A DNA stretch of 64,000 bases. Source: CAWHJB01 sp963698715 (GTDB lineage: Bacteria; Chloroflexota; Anaerolineae; Anaerolineales; UBA4823). Below are positions 1 through 7,884 of this stretch, in pieces. Each line of letters opens with the position of its first letter. The first letter of the stretch is position 1. A program made the translations under genes and the position numbers. Under the pieces are notes generated by a model. The model was given only the letters and a program-made list of their open reading frames with translations, made no database searches and was not told the origin of the DNA. The stretch covers positions 186,001 through 250,000 of the forward strand of contig CAVORW010000006.1 in the NCBI GenBank assembly GCA_963698715.1, written 5' to 3'.

Positions 1-1
1 G

Positions 2-724
2 AAAGGTAAAGCAGTAAAGGGTGCGGCAAACCATATCACGCATGGTGGCGCGAAAAAAGTGATCATTACTGCGCCTGCTCAGGGCGAAGATCTGACCGTG
101 GTTTTAGGTGTGAACGATGAAAAATACGATCCTGCCAACCACCACGTGATCTCTAATGCTTCCTGCACAACCAACGGCCTGGCTCCGGCAATGAAAGTTG
201 TTCACGATAATTTCAGGATCGTGCGCGGTTTCATGACCACGATCCACGCCTATACCAATGACCAGAAAATATTAGATCTGCCACATAGCGATTTGCGCCG
301 GGCTCGCGCGGCTGCAATGAGCATTATTCCGACCTCAACGGGTGCGGCCCGAGCCCTTAAGCTCGTGATCCCCGATTTGGCCGGAAAAATCGATGGCTAT
401 GCATTGCGAGTGCCGATCTCAACGGTCTCGATCATTGATGTAACTGTTGAGCTTGAAAAAGCTACCACAACCGAAGCCTTGCGCCAGAGCTTCCGTGATG
501 CGGCAGCCGGCCCAATGAAGGGCATTCTGGCAGCAGTCGACGAGCCCTTGGTCTCCATTGATTACAAAGGCGATCCTTACAGCTCTTCGGTTGATCTGCC
601 TTTCACGATGGTGCTGGGCAAGGATAGCAGTAATTTTGCCAAGATCGTTACCTGGTACGATAATGAGTGGGGTTATTCTGCTCGGACCGCCGACCTGGCG
701 GCCATGCTGGCGAAAAGACTCTAA
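2..724 (+). CDS. gap: Glyceraldehyde-3-phosphate dehydrogenase, C-terminal part (cut by window edge)
   Basis: Glycolytic enzyme converting glyceraldehyde-3-phosphate, NAD(P)+ and phosphate to 1,3-bisphosphoglycerate. The frame is open from base 2, so the N-terminal Rossmann half lies outside the window; 240 codons are visible. Seen directly: the active-site block SNASCTTN with the catalytic Cys, the substrate-binding block around STGAAR, and the C-terminal signature WYDNEWGYS. It is followed by pgk and tpiA on the same strand, which confirms the lower-glycolysis context. The Cys block is followed by G where many homologues have C (TTNGLAP), a minor variation. NAD versus NADP preference cannot be judged because the dinucleotide-binding N-terminus is missing. 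Confidence 0.97.
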   Translation, partial: KGKAVKGAANHITHGGAKKVIITAPAQGEDLTVVLGVNDEKYDPANHHVISNASCTTNGLAPAMKVVHDNFRIVRGFMTTIHAYTNDQKILDLPHSDLRRARAAAMSIIPTSTGAARALKLVIPDLAGKIDGYALRVPISTVSIIDVTVELEKATTTEALRQSFRDAAAGPMKGILAAVDEPLVSIDYKGDPYSSSVDLPFTMVLGKDSSNFAKIVTWYDNEWGYSARTADLAAMLAKRL

Positions 725-747
725 ATTTATATTGTTGAAAATACGAT

Positions 748-842
748 GACCTCGAGTTTGGCCTTATCTTTCTCTGAGGGGAGCCGCCCCGATTTCTGGG
801 ATTGAACCTCCGCAGAGAAGGACAAAGGCCAAACTCCAGGTC
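748..842 (+). promoter_or_regulatory. Long imperfect hairpin between gap and pgk
   Basis: Bases 748-765 pair with 825-842 at 17 of 18 positions (one C-C mismatch at 753/837), and a second inner block, TTTCTCTG near 769-776 with its complement CAGAGAA near 813-819, extends the stem. There is no T-run after it, so it is not a typical intrinsic terminator. Its place between stop of gap and the pgk ribosome-binding site suggests an mRNA processing, stabilising or attenuating element; this role is inferred. Confidence 0.6.
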
Positions 843-861
843 TCTGAGGTTGGAGGTTGCG

Positions 862-2037
862 ATGTTTAATAAGAAGACAATCAGAGATATAGACGTGCGG
901 GGGAAGCGCGTTTTGGTGCGGGTAGATTTCAATGTTCCGATAAAAGATGGGGCTGTGGGTGATGATACTCGCATACAAGCAGCCCTGCCTACATTAAACT
1001 ATTTACTGGAGCATGGTGCTTCCTTAATCTTATGTTCGCATCTCGGCCGGCCAAAGGGTGAGCCCGATCCAAAATATTCACTGCGACCTGTTGCGGATCA
1101 TTTAGCCGGTTTGCTTGGGAAACCAATCGCATTTGCCGAATCTTGCATTGGCCCTGTTGCGGAAGATGCCGCGAAAAATCTCAATCCTGGGCAGGTTTTG
1201 CTTCTGGAAAATACTCGTTTTATTGTGGGTGAGACGAAAAACGATCCCGATGTGGCTCGCAAGTTAGCATCATTGGCAGACATTTATGTCAATGATGCCT
1301 TTGGTTCTGCCCACCGTGCCCATGCCTCCACAGAAGGTGTTACCAAATACCTGCCAGCAGTGGCGGGCTTTTTGCTGGAAAAAGAAATTAAATATCTCGG
1401 GCAGGCGATTGCCGATCCTAAGCGCCCCTTCGTTGCAATTCTGGGTGGCGCTAAGATCAGCGATAAAATTGGAGTCATTCGCAATTTGCTATCCAAAGCG
1501 GATCAAATATTGATCGGCGGAGGCATGGCCAATACGTTTTTTAAAGCCCAGGGCTATCCGGTTGGTGACTCCCTGGTAGAAGAAGAAGCCCTGGAAACTG
1601 CCCGCGAGTTGTTGCGCGAGGGCGGCGAGCACCTCAGGCTGCCCGTTGATGTTGTGATTGCCGACCGTTTTGAGCCGGACGCCGAAAGTAAAGTGATGTC
1701 CATGGGCCCTGTAGCAGATGGTTGGCGAATTCTGGATATCGGCCCGCAAACAGTTGCTGCCTACAACAAGACGGTTGCAAGTGCTGGTACAGTTGTCTGG
1801 AATGGCCCCATGGGCGTTTTTGAATTTCCTCGCTTTGCAGCGGGCACGGTAGAAGTCGCCCAAGCTGTGGCTGAAAGCAAAGCCACCTCAATCATCGGTG
1901 GAGGCGATTCAGTCGCTGCGATCAATCAAGCCGGGCTCCAGAGCCAGATCACCCATATTTCAACAGGTGGTGGAGCTTCCCTTGAGATGTTGGAAGGTAT
2001 CACACTCCCTGGACTGGCTGCATTGCAGGATATCTAA
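862..2037 (+). CDS. pgk: Phosphoglycerate kinase
   Basis: Transfers phosphate from 1,3-bisphosphoglycerate to ADP. The 391-residue protein begins MFNKKTIRDIDV, the normal family N-terminus, followed by RVDFNVP (substrate-binding), SHLGRPKG, and the C-terminal nucleotide-binding glycine-rich block IIGGGDSVAA and STGGGASLE. An in-frame upstream TTG/ATG at 802 would add 20 unrelated residues lying inside the upstream hairpin; I chose ATG 862 because GGAGG sits at 852-856 with good spacing. tpiA follows 18 bases later, so pgk-tpiA form a transcription unit, probably with gap. Confidence 0.98.
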   Translation: MFNKKTIRDIDVRGKRVLVRVDFNVPIKDGAVGDDTRIQAALPTLNYLLEHGASLILCSHLGRPKGEPDPKYSLRPVADHLAGLLGKPIAFAESCIGPVAEDAAKNLNPGQVLLLENTRFIVGETKNDPDVARKLASLADIYVNDAFGSAHRAHASTEGVTKYLPAVAGFLLEKEIKYLGQAIADPKRPFVAILGGAKISDKIGVIRNLLSKADQILIGGGMANTFFKAQGYPVGDSLVEEEALETARELLREGGEHLRLPVDVVIADRFEPDAESKVMSMGPVADGWRILDIGPQTVAAYNKTVASAGTVVWNGPMGVFEFPRFAAGTVEVAQAVAESKATSIIGGGDSVAAINQAGLQSQITHISTGGGASLEMLEGITLPGLAALQDI

Positions 2038-2055
2038 CAAATAAAGAGGCCATTC

Positions 2056-2817
2056 ATGCGCACACCACTTGTTGCCGGAAATTGGAAAATGTTTAAGACG
2101 GTGGCGGAAGCTCGCCATCTGATATCGGAATTAGTTCCAGGTATGCAAACTGTCTTGGGCGTGGAAAAAGTGATTTGTCCTCCCTATACAGCTCTCATGG
2201 CAGCCGCAGCCCTCCTAGAAGGCTCAGACATTGGTCTAGGCGCTCAGAACATGCACTGGGAGGAATCTGGCGCGTTTACCGGGGAGATCGCTCCTCCGAT
2301 GGTTGCAGAGCTGTGCAGCTATATCATTGTTGGTCATTCTGAGCGCCGAGCATTATTTGGCGAAACAAATGAGACCGTGAACCGAAAAGTTGGGGCGGCC
2401 CTTGCACACAATCTGACACCGATTGTATGCGTCGGCGAGACATTGGATGAGAATGAAGCTGGCCAGACAGCGGAGGTTGTCGCCCGGCAGGTGCGAGAAG
2501 GACTGGCAAGCATTAGCCTTGGTGCCGGTGATGAGGTCCCGTTGGTTATTGCCTATGAGCCTGTATGGGCTATCGGTACGGGCAGAGCTGCCACCCCAGA
2601 AGGAGCGAATGCGGTTTTGGCAGATGTAATTCGGCCTGCTTTGGCGGAGTTGTTTGGTGAATCTACCGCTCAAGCCATCCGAATCCTCTACGGAGGTTCC
2701 GTAAAAGGAAATAACGCTGCTGAGTTCTTTCAACAACCAGAAATTGATGGCGCCCTGGTAGGAGGAGCCAGCTTGAAAGCCGCTGAATTCCTCTTGATCG
2801 CTCAAGCAGCTGCCTGA
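2056..2817 (+). CDS. tpiA: Triosephosphate isomerase
   Basis: Interconverts dihydroxyacetone phosphate and glyceraldehyde-3-phosphate as a soluble TIM barrel. 253 residues, the normal length. Visible motifs: N-terminal AGNWKM with the catalytic Lys, GHSERR with the catalytic His, AYEPVWAIGTG with the catalytic Glu and flexible loop 6, and YGGSVKGNN plus GGASLK for phosphate binding. Starts at ATG 2056 after an AAAGAGG ribosome-binding site, 18 bases behind pgk. Confidence 0.98.
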   Translation: MRTPLVAGNWKMFKTVAEARHLISELVPGMQTVLGVEKVICPPYTALMAAAALLEGSDIGLGAQNMHWEESGAFTGEIAPPMVAELCSYIIVGHSERRALFGETNETVNRKVGAALAHNLTPIVCVGETLDENEAGQTAEVVARQVREGLASISLGAGDEVPLVIAYEPVWAIGTGRAATPEGANAVLADVIRPALAELFGESTAQAIRILYGGSVKGNNAAEFFQQPEIDGALVGGASLKAAEFLLIAQAAA

Positions 2818-2903
2818 GAGATTATATTCTCAGCTCCCTAAGGCTGGTGATCTAATTTCTTCCAACCAGAGAGTTGGGTGATTTTAGTTAGGCAGGTCTT
2901 TCG

Positions 2904-3665
2904 ATGGTAACGGATGGTTTGAATGGCCTGGTGTGGCTCCTGCTCCTGCTGGGGCCACTTTTATTCATCCAGCGTCGAGTGCACCGTGACACTCAGGCGA
3001 TTATTTTATTGATCACCAGACGAGGGGACCTTACCCTGGCTCTGTTTTCTTTACTGTTCTTCCCAGGTGTTTTGTTGCATGAAACCAGTCATTATCTTAT
3101 GGCCCGCTTACTGCTGGTCCGGACGGGCAGATTTTCGCTCTTGCCTCGCCCAATTGGGAATGGGCGTTTACAATTGGGTTTTGTAGAGACTGCTGGGAGC
3201 GACTGGGTGCGGGATGCCCTGATAGGCGCAGCGCCCTTATTTGCAGGAGGCATTTTTGTCGCATATGCCGGTGTTGTTCGACTTGGGTTGCCTGCAATCT
3301 GGGAGGCAATGATAACTTTTGGGCCACACTTTGCACCAGATCTATTACGATACCTTTACGCCGTGCCGGATTTCTGGCTGTGGCTTTACCTGACTTTTGC
3401 GGTTAGCAGTACTATGTTGCCGTCATCCTCGGACCGCAGAGCCTGGCTGCCTTTATCGCTAGCTGCTGGGGTATTACTCGCCTTGAGCTGGGTTGCTGGC
3501 GCTGGACCGTGGTTGTTGGTGCACCTTGCGCCGGGACTGAACCAGGTATTGCAATCATTGGTGGTAGTTTTTGGTATAAGCCTGACCATTCACCTGGTTT
3601 TGCTTTTGCCTCTTTGGATAATTCGCTTATTGCTGACCCGGTTGAGCGGATGGGTTGTCTCGTAA
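2904..3665 (+). CDS. Small integral membrane protein with HExxH zincin motif (M50-like)
   Basis: Predicted membrane protein of 253 residues with about six hydrophobic segments. The second segment carries LLHETSHYLMARLL, an HExxH zinc-binding motif in a hydrophobic setting as in site-2-protease (M50) type peptidases; no clear NPxPxxDG second motif is visible, so proteolytic activity is uncertain. It begins at ATG 2904 after AGGCAGG, 86 bases behind tpiA, and may be read through from the glycolysis genes. A short CCAAC/GTTGG hairpin sits in the gap (near 2862-2877). Substrate unknown. Such HExxH membrane proteins are often annotated as M50 family or DUF3267-like. Confidence 0.6.
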   Translation: MVTDGLNGLVWLLLLLGPLLFIQRRVHRDTQAIILLITRRGDLTLALFSLLFFPGVLLHETSHYLMARLLLVRTGRFSLLPRPIGNGRLQLGFVETAGSDWVRDALIGAAPLFAGGIFVAYAGVVRLGLPAIWEAMITFGPHFAPDLLRYLYAVPDFWLWLYLTFAVSSTMLPSSSDRRAWLPLSLAAGVLLALSWVAGAGPWLLVHLAPGLNQVLQSLVVVFGISLTIHLVLLLPLWIIRLLLTRLSGWVVS

Positions 3666-4137
3666 GTGGACCTATGGAGATTTCTGTGGATGCTCTTCAG
3701 TTAGTACCCGTAGCAGAAATCCATGAGACGATAAGAGACAAACTCCACTCGGATGGATGATCATCTATCCGAATATCAAGGATACCGCCCGATAACCTTT
3801 AAAATACTGTCATTTAAGCGTCCATAAATTTAGCCTGTTTTTACGTTTAGTATCAACTATACATATTAGACTGGGGTACGGTACTCGAACTATAATAACT
3901 TTGCCGCTCATCGCCGCCTTTCACAAATCCGAATATGTTTCTTTAGGGCGGTAAGCCAGATGGCTTAGATTTTGGAAAAGGCAGGCACCGTTTGCTCGCT
4001 GTGCTTGAGAAGCTACGCAATATCTATTAGAATGGAGTTGGCAGATTGTTTTGCCCAATAAACTTTCAAACCTGCCCTGGGTGAATTTAATTCACTCGAA
4101 GTAAATATAGGTTTGAAATAGCAAGGATAATGGTTTT
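3666..4137 (+). promoter_or_regulatory. Long non-coding leader region before the NusG-family gene
   Basis: No convincing gene lies here. A TATAAT box at 3891-3896 (no good -35 seen) would start a leader of about 235 nt before the start at 4138. The leader holds several self-complementary blocks: CCGCC 3914-3918 with GGCGG 3947-3951, TAAGCC/GGCTTA hairpin with a 4-nt loop at 3952-3967, GGCAGG near 3980 with CCTGCC near 4073, and the palindrome GTGAATTTAATTCAC at 4081-4095. Leaders like this are where RfaH/LoaP-type factors are recruited; that use here is inferred. Confidence 0.4.
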
Positions 4138-4644
4138 ATGTCTACTCAATGGTATGTCATGCGCAGCAAACCGCGCAAAGAAGAAGCGCTCTGGCGCCAA
4201 GCAAAATCTAAAGGTATCGAGGTGTACTTTCCGCGCCTACGCGTACATCCAGTAAATCCTCGTTCGAGGAAATTAGTCCCTTACTTTCCAGGATACATGT
4301 TCATCCAGGTTGATCTGGAAGAGGTTGGTTTATCTACTCTACAGTGGATGCCGTATTCTATCGGATTGGTTAGTTTTGGTGGAGAACCTGCCCTTGTTCC
4401 TGAACATCTAATCCATGAAATCCGCAAACGCGTTGATAAAATTACAGCTGCGGGGGGGGAGTTATTCGATGGCCTGAAGCAGGGCGAAGTGATCCGCATT
4501 AAAGATGGTCCGTTTAGAGGATATGAGGCCATTTTCGATTCCCGCTTGCCAGGCACTGAACGTGTGCGGGTGCTGCTGGAGCTGTTAGATAACCAGCGGC
4601 AGGTGCCCCTGGAATTGGACGCTGGACAAATTAAAAGAAAGTGA
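4138..4644 (+). CDS. NusG-family specialised transcription elongation factor (RfaH/LoaP-like)
   Basis: 168 residues with the two-domain NusG layout: NGN domain about 1-105 beginning QWYVMRSKPRKEE, containing the typical YFPGYMF block, then a KOW domain about 110-165 with RIKDGPFRGYEA. NusG paralogues of this kind bind RNA polymerase and suppress termination in long surface-polysaccharide operons. Its place as first gene before gmd, the Wzz/kinase and glycosyltransferases supports that role. It is not the housekeeping nusG, which normally sits between secE and rplK. Follows a structured leader. RNA or DNA recruitment signal unknown. Confidence 0.85.
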   Translation: MSTQWYVMRSKPRKEEALWRQAKSKGIEVYFPRLRVHPVNPRSRKLVPYFPGYMFIQVDLEEVGLSTLQWMPYSIGLVSFGGEPALVPEHLIHEIRKRVDKITAAGGELFDGLKQGEVIRIKDGPFRGYEAIFDSRLPGTERVRVLLELLDNQRQVPLELDAGQIKRK

Positions 4645-4657
4645 TGATTAGCCTGGG

Positions 4658-4673
4658 AGCCTGGAAAACCACT
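4658..4673 (+). repeat. 16-bp direct repeat, copy 1 (AGCCTGGAAAACCACT)
   Basis: Identical to 7748-7763. Both copies lie in gaps of the exopolysaccharide block: this one between the NusG-like gene and gmd, the other between the tyrosine kinase terminator and the flippase-like gene. A 16-mer pair in 64 kb is close to chance expectation, so only the placement makes it notable. Confidence 0.35.
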
Positions 4674-4770
4674 CGGTCGGGATGGCTCATCGGCGTCAAT
4701 CGGGTTTTGAAATACTAAAATCCTATCTGATAAGTTTTGGATAGCTACCAATCACGATCTAAGAGGCTGA

Positions 4771-5838
4771 ATGAAGAAAGCTTTAATTACTGGAATTACT
4801 GGTCAGGACGGTTCCTACCTGGCTGAGCTATTGTTGGATCAGGACTATGAAGTCCATGGATTAATCCGTAGAGCGAGTACTTTTAATACCCAACGGATCG
4901 ATCACATTTACCATGATCCCCATAATCCGAATGGTGTCAATTTACACCTTCATTATGGGGATGTCGCCAATACAGGCAACTTGGTGGATTTGATATACAA
5001 TGTCAAACCCGATGAAATCTACCATCTCGCCGCCCAGAGTCACGTCCGGGTTAGCTTTGACCTGCCAGAGTATACAGGTGACGTGACCGGTTTGGGAACC
5101 ATGCGAGTCTTGGAAGCTGTCCGGAAGAGTGGTATTCGATGCCGGTATTACCAGGCATCATCCAGTGAAATGTTTGGGAATGCGCATCCGCCCCAGAACG
5201 AAGATACCCCATTTCAACCTCAGAGCCCATATGCAGCGGCCAAAGTATATGCTTATTGGATCACTCGCAATTATCGCCAGGGATATCAGCTGTTTGCCTG
5301 CAATGGAATATTATTCAACCATGAATCGCCTCGCCGGGGGGAAACGTTCGTCACTCGTAAGATCACCCGTGCGTTAGCTGCGATAAAGGCTGGTAAACAG
5401 GATCATCTGTATTTAGGCAATCTGGATGCCCGGCGTGATTGGGGATATGCCCCGGATTACGTGGCTGCTATGTGGAAAATGCTTCAGTTGAACGAACCTG
5501 ATGATTTTGTTATTGGAACTGGAGAATCCCATTCCGTGCGAGAATTTCTGGACGAAGCATTTGGTTATCTCAATCTCGATTGGCAAGAATTTGTGCGCAT
5601 AGACCCTCGTTATTTTCGGCCTACTGAAGTAGATTTCTTGCTGGCAGATCCCAGTCGAGCTCAGAAAATTATTGGGTGGGAGCCGAGGGTATTCTTTCGT
5701 GACCTGGTCCGTATCATGGTGGATGCCGATTTAGAGCTAACCAGGCAGGAAAGCCCTGGTGAAGGGAAAAAGATCCTGGAAACCCGTCATGGCAAGTGGC
5801 ATCGCTGGGAGCATCAAGTCATTAGTATGGGTATGTGA
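4771..5838 (+). CDS. gmd: GDP-mannose 4,6-dehydratase
   Basis: Converts GDP-D-mannose to GDP-4-keto-6-deoxymannose, precursor of GDP-fucose, GDP-rhamnose or perosamine for surface glycans. 355 residues, an extended SDR: N-terminal NAD(P)-binding GITGQDGSYLAE, the RRAST block binding the cofactor phosphate, catalytic Ser in ASSSEMFG and the YxxxK pair in SPYAAAK, then NHESPRRGETFVTRK, characteristic of Gmd. Starts at ATG 4771 after AAGAGG. No reductase (fucose or rhamnose synthase) is visible in the window, so the final sugar is unknown. Confidence 0.96.
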   Translation: MKKALITGITGQDGSYLAELLLDQDYEVHGLIRRASTFNTQRIDHIYHDPHNPNGVNLHLHYGDVANTGNLVDLIYNVKPDEIYHLAAQSHVRVSFDLPEYTGDVTGLGTMRVLEAVRKSGIRCRYYQASSSEMFGNAHPPQNEDTPFQPQSPYAAAKVYAYWITRNYRQGYQLFACNGILFNHESPRRGETFVTRKITRALAAIKAGKQDHLYLGNLDARRDWGYAPDYVAAMWKMLQLNEPDDFVIGTGESHSVREFLDEAFGYLNLDWQEFVRIDPRYFRPTEVDFLLADPSRAQKIIGWEPRVFFRDLVRIMVDADLELTRQESPGEGKKILETRHGKWHRWEHQVISMGM

Positions 5839-5915
5839 TGCCTTGTGACCCGCTGTGGGTCTGGGCATTTTGTGGATTGACCCTGAATTATTGAGTTTAG
5901 GAGCATATTCGGACG

Positions 5916-7583
5916 ATGGAATCTTACTCTTTAGCTGACGAATTGAGACGGTACACGCTGCTGTTTTGGCAGTGGGCCTGGTTGCTGCTGCTCAGCATCG
6001 TGGTTTTTGGCGTGGCTGCCTTTCTCCTCAGTAAAAATATCACGCCGATTTATCAAGCGACAACCTCAGTCCTGATCAATGAAGCTCCCGCCAATAAAAC
6101 AACAGATTACACCTCTATTGTTACCAGTGAACGTCTTGCCCAGACATACGCCCAATTGATGGTGAAAACTCCAGTTTTAGAGGCAGTGATCGATCGGCTG
6201 GGGATCCAGAGGGATCCTGAGGATCTTGAGCAGGGGATTCAGGTTCAAACTACCAATGATACCCAGTTGATTGAAATTGAAGTTGAAGACACCAACCCAT
6301 TAATTGCAGCAGCAATAGCAAACACATTAGTAGATGTATTTATTGAGAATAACCAGGCCCTCCAGGCGTCCAGGTATGCGACAACCAAAAAGAGTCTCGA
6401 AACACAGTTAGCAAGATTAGACGAACAAATCAAACAAACCAGCGAATATATCTCTAATCTGGATTCGGATGGCGAATCAACTGAGCGAGATCGTTTGGAG
6501 ACAACGCTTGCCCAGTATCAGCAAACTTATGCTTCCTTGTTGCAAAGCTACGAACAAGTGCGAGTGGCAGAGGCCCAGTCAACTTCTAATGTTGTCCAGG
6601 TGGAACCGGCTGTCGCGCCAGAAATCCCGATTCGGCCACGAGTTCTCTTAAATACGGTTTTAGCTGCTTTCATTGGCTTTGCTTTGAGCCTGGGGGTTGT
6701 GCTCCTGATCGATATTCTTGACGATTCCTTGCGTAATCCTGAGGACATTACCCGCCAATTGGGATTGCCGATATTAGGATTAATCATTCGTCATGATACC
6801 GCTGGCAATAAGCCAGTTTCTATTCTCGAGCCTCGCTCTCCGGTAGTGGAAGCATTCCGATCTTTGCGAACAAGTTTACTATTTGCCAGCGTTGATACAC
6901 CTCTAAGAACGTTATTGATCACCAGTCCTTCGCCTGGGGAAGGGAAATCGACAGTATCGACCAACCTGGCCATCGTCCTGGCCCAGAGCGGACGATCTGC
7001 CATACTTTTCGACGCGGATCTGCGCCGCCCGAGAATTCATACCGTATTGGGTCTTCCCAACCGAATTGGTTTGACCAATTTATTTATGGGGGACGCGATT
7101 GATGTAGCCACTGTTATGCAGTCGGGCGGGGTGGAGCAATTTAATGTGATTACAACCGGTGTATTACCACCGAACCCGGCCGAATTGATGGGTTCAGAAA
7201 AAATGGCCAAAATTATTTCCGGTGCCAAGGAGATTGTAGATGTTGTAGTAATCGACTCGCCGCCCGTATTGGCAGTAACCGATTCGGTTTCTTTAGCACC
7301 TAAAGTTGATGGTGTCTTGCTGATCTTGAAACCCGGCGTCACCAATATGGCTGCTGCCCGACAATCCGTAGAGCAGTTGCGCCGGGTGGGTGCTAATCTG
7401 CTGGGGGTCGTGTTGAATGAAGTGGACATCAGTCGGTCAAAATATGCCTATTATCAATATAAGGGCTACTATGTTGCCTATGATGATTATTATCAAGAAG
7501 GCTCGGAAACTAAAGCCCGCAGGAGATCGTGGTTGCCTAAAAAACTTGCAAAGGTGAAGAAGGATAAATCTCTGCCTGCGTGA
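5916..7583 (+). CDS. Polysaccharide co-polymerase / bacterial tyrosine autokinase (Wzz-Wzc type)
   Basis: Controls chain length and export of exopolysaccharide in the membrane. 555 residues in one chain: Wzz domain about 1-260 with a membrane helix near 20-42 and another near 238-262, then a cytoplasmic BY-kinase from about 290 with Walker A SPGEGKST, Walker A' LFDADLRRP, Walker B VVIDSPPVL, and a Tyr-rich tail (about ten Tyr in the last 45 residues before the basic end) that serves for autophosphorylation. Its cognate phosphatase is probably the low-molecular-weight PTP at 10588. Good ribosome-binding site TTAGGAG before ATG 5916. An intrinsic terminator follows at 7672. Confidence 0.95.
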   Translation: MESYSLADELRRYTLLFWQWAWLLLLSIVVFGVAAFLLSKNITPIYQATTSVLINEAPANKTTDYTSIVTSERLAQTYAQLMVKTPVLEAVIDRLGIQRDPEDLEQGIQVQTTNDTQLIEIEVEDTNPLIAAAIANTLVDVFIENNQALQASRYATTKKSLETQLARLDEQIKQTSEYISNLDSDGESTERDRLETTLAQYQQTYASLLQSYEQVRVAEAQSTSNVVQVEPAVAPEIPIRPRVLLNTVLAAFIGFALSLGVVLLIDILDDSLRNPEDITRQLGLPILGLIIRHDTAGNKPVSILEPRSPVVEAFRSLRTSLLFASVDTPLRTLLITSPSPGEGKSTVSTNLAIVLAQSGRSAILFDADLRRPRIHTVLGLPNRIGLTNLFMGDAIDVATVMQSGGVEQFNVITTGVLPPNPAELMGSEKMAKIISGAKEIVDVVVIDSPPVLAVTDSVSLAPKVDGVLLILKPGVTNMAAARQSVEQLRRVGANLLGVVLNEVDISRSKYAYYQYKGYYVAYDDYYQEGSETKARRRSWLPKKLAKVKKDKSLPA

Positions 7584-7671
7584 TCGAGTGTTTAACGACC
7601 CTGACATTATTATTACCAGCAGTTTGGATGATTGGAAATTTCCGGATGTTGATACGGGATCAAGCCTAAAT

Positions 7672-7695
7672 AGACGCACCAGAGTGCGTCTTTTT
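7672..7695 (+). terminator. Intrinsic terminator after the tyrosine kinase
   Basis: Perfect 8-bp stem AGACGCAC/GTGCGTCT with CAGA loop, followed directly by T5. It lies 88 bases after the kinase stop, a natural target for processive antitermination if the downstream flippase and glycosyltransferases belong to the same unit. Confidence 0.85.
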
Positions 7696-7747
7696 AGACC
7701 CTAAGGGAATTACCGTTGAAAAGCAGATATTGTGGTGTCTCTGGTGC

Positions 7748-7763
7748 AGCCTGGAAAACCACT
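7748..7763 (+). repeat. 16-bp direct repeat, copy 2
   Basis: Same 16 bases as 4658-4673. It lies between the terminator at 7672-7695 and the flippase-like gene at 7885. The rest of 7764-7884 shows no clear gene; AAAGGAAC near 7818 and AT-rich sequence precede the next start. Confidence 0.35.
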
Positions 7764-7884
7764 ATATATCCTCCACGCCACAGAGAGACTCCCGCGGAAC
7801 CTCTTCTTATAAAGGAACAGCTGATAATATCTATGCTATTTCAATGGATCCGATTTTCCCAACTTCGGGCAGATTGAAAATAAT

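Noticed and set aside
802..861. Upstream start extending pgk by 20 residues
   Set aside because: The extension lies in the right arm of the gap-pgk hairpin, is unlike any PGK N-terminus, and ATG 862 has a GGAGG ribosome-binding site.
3509..3760. 83-codon frame overlapping the membrane HExxH gene
   Set aside because: Mostly covered by the real gene in another frame and without ribosome-binding site or recognisable sequence.
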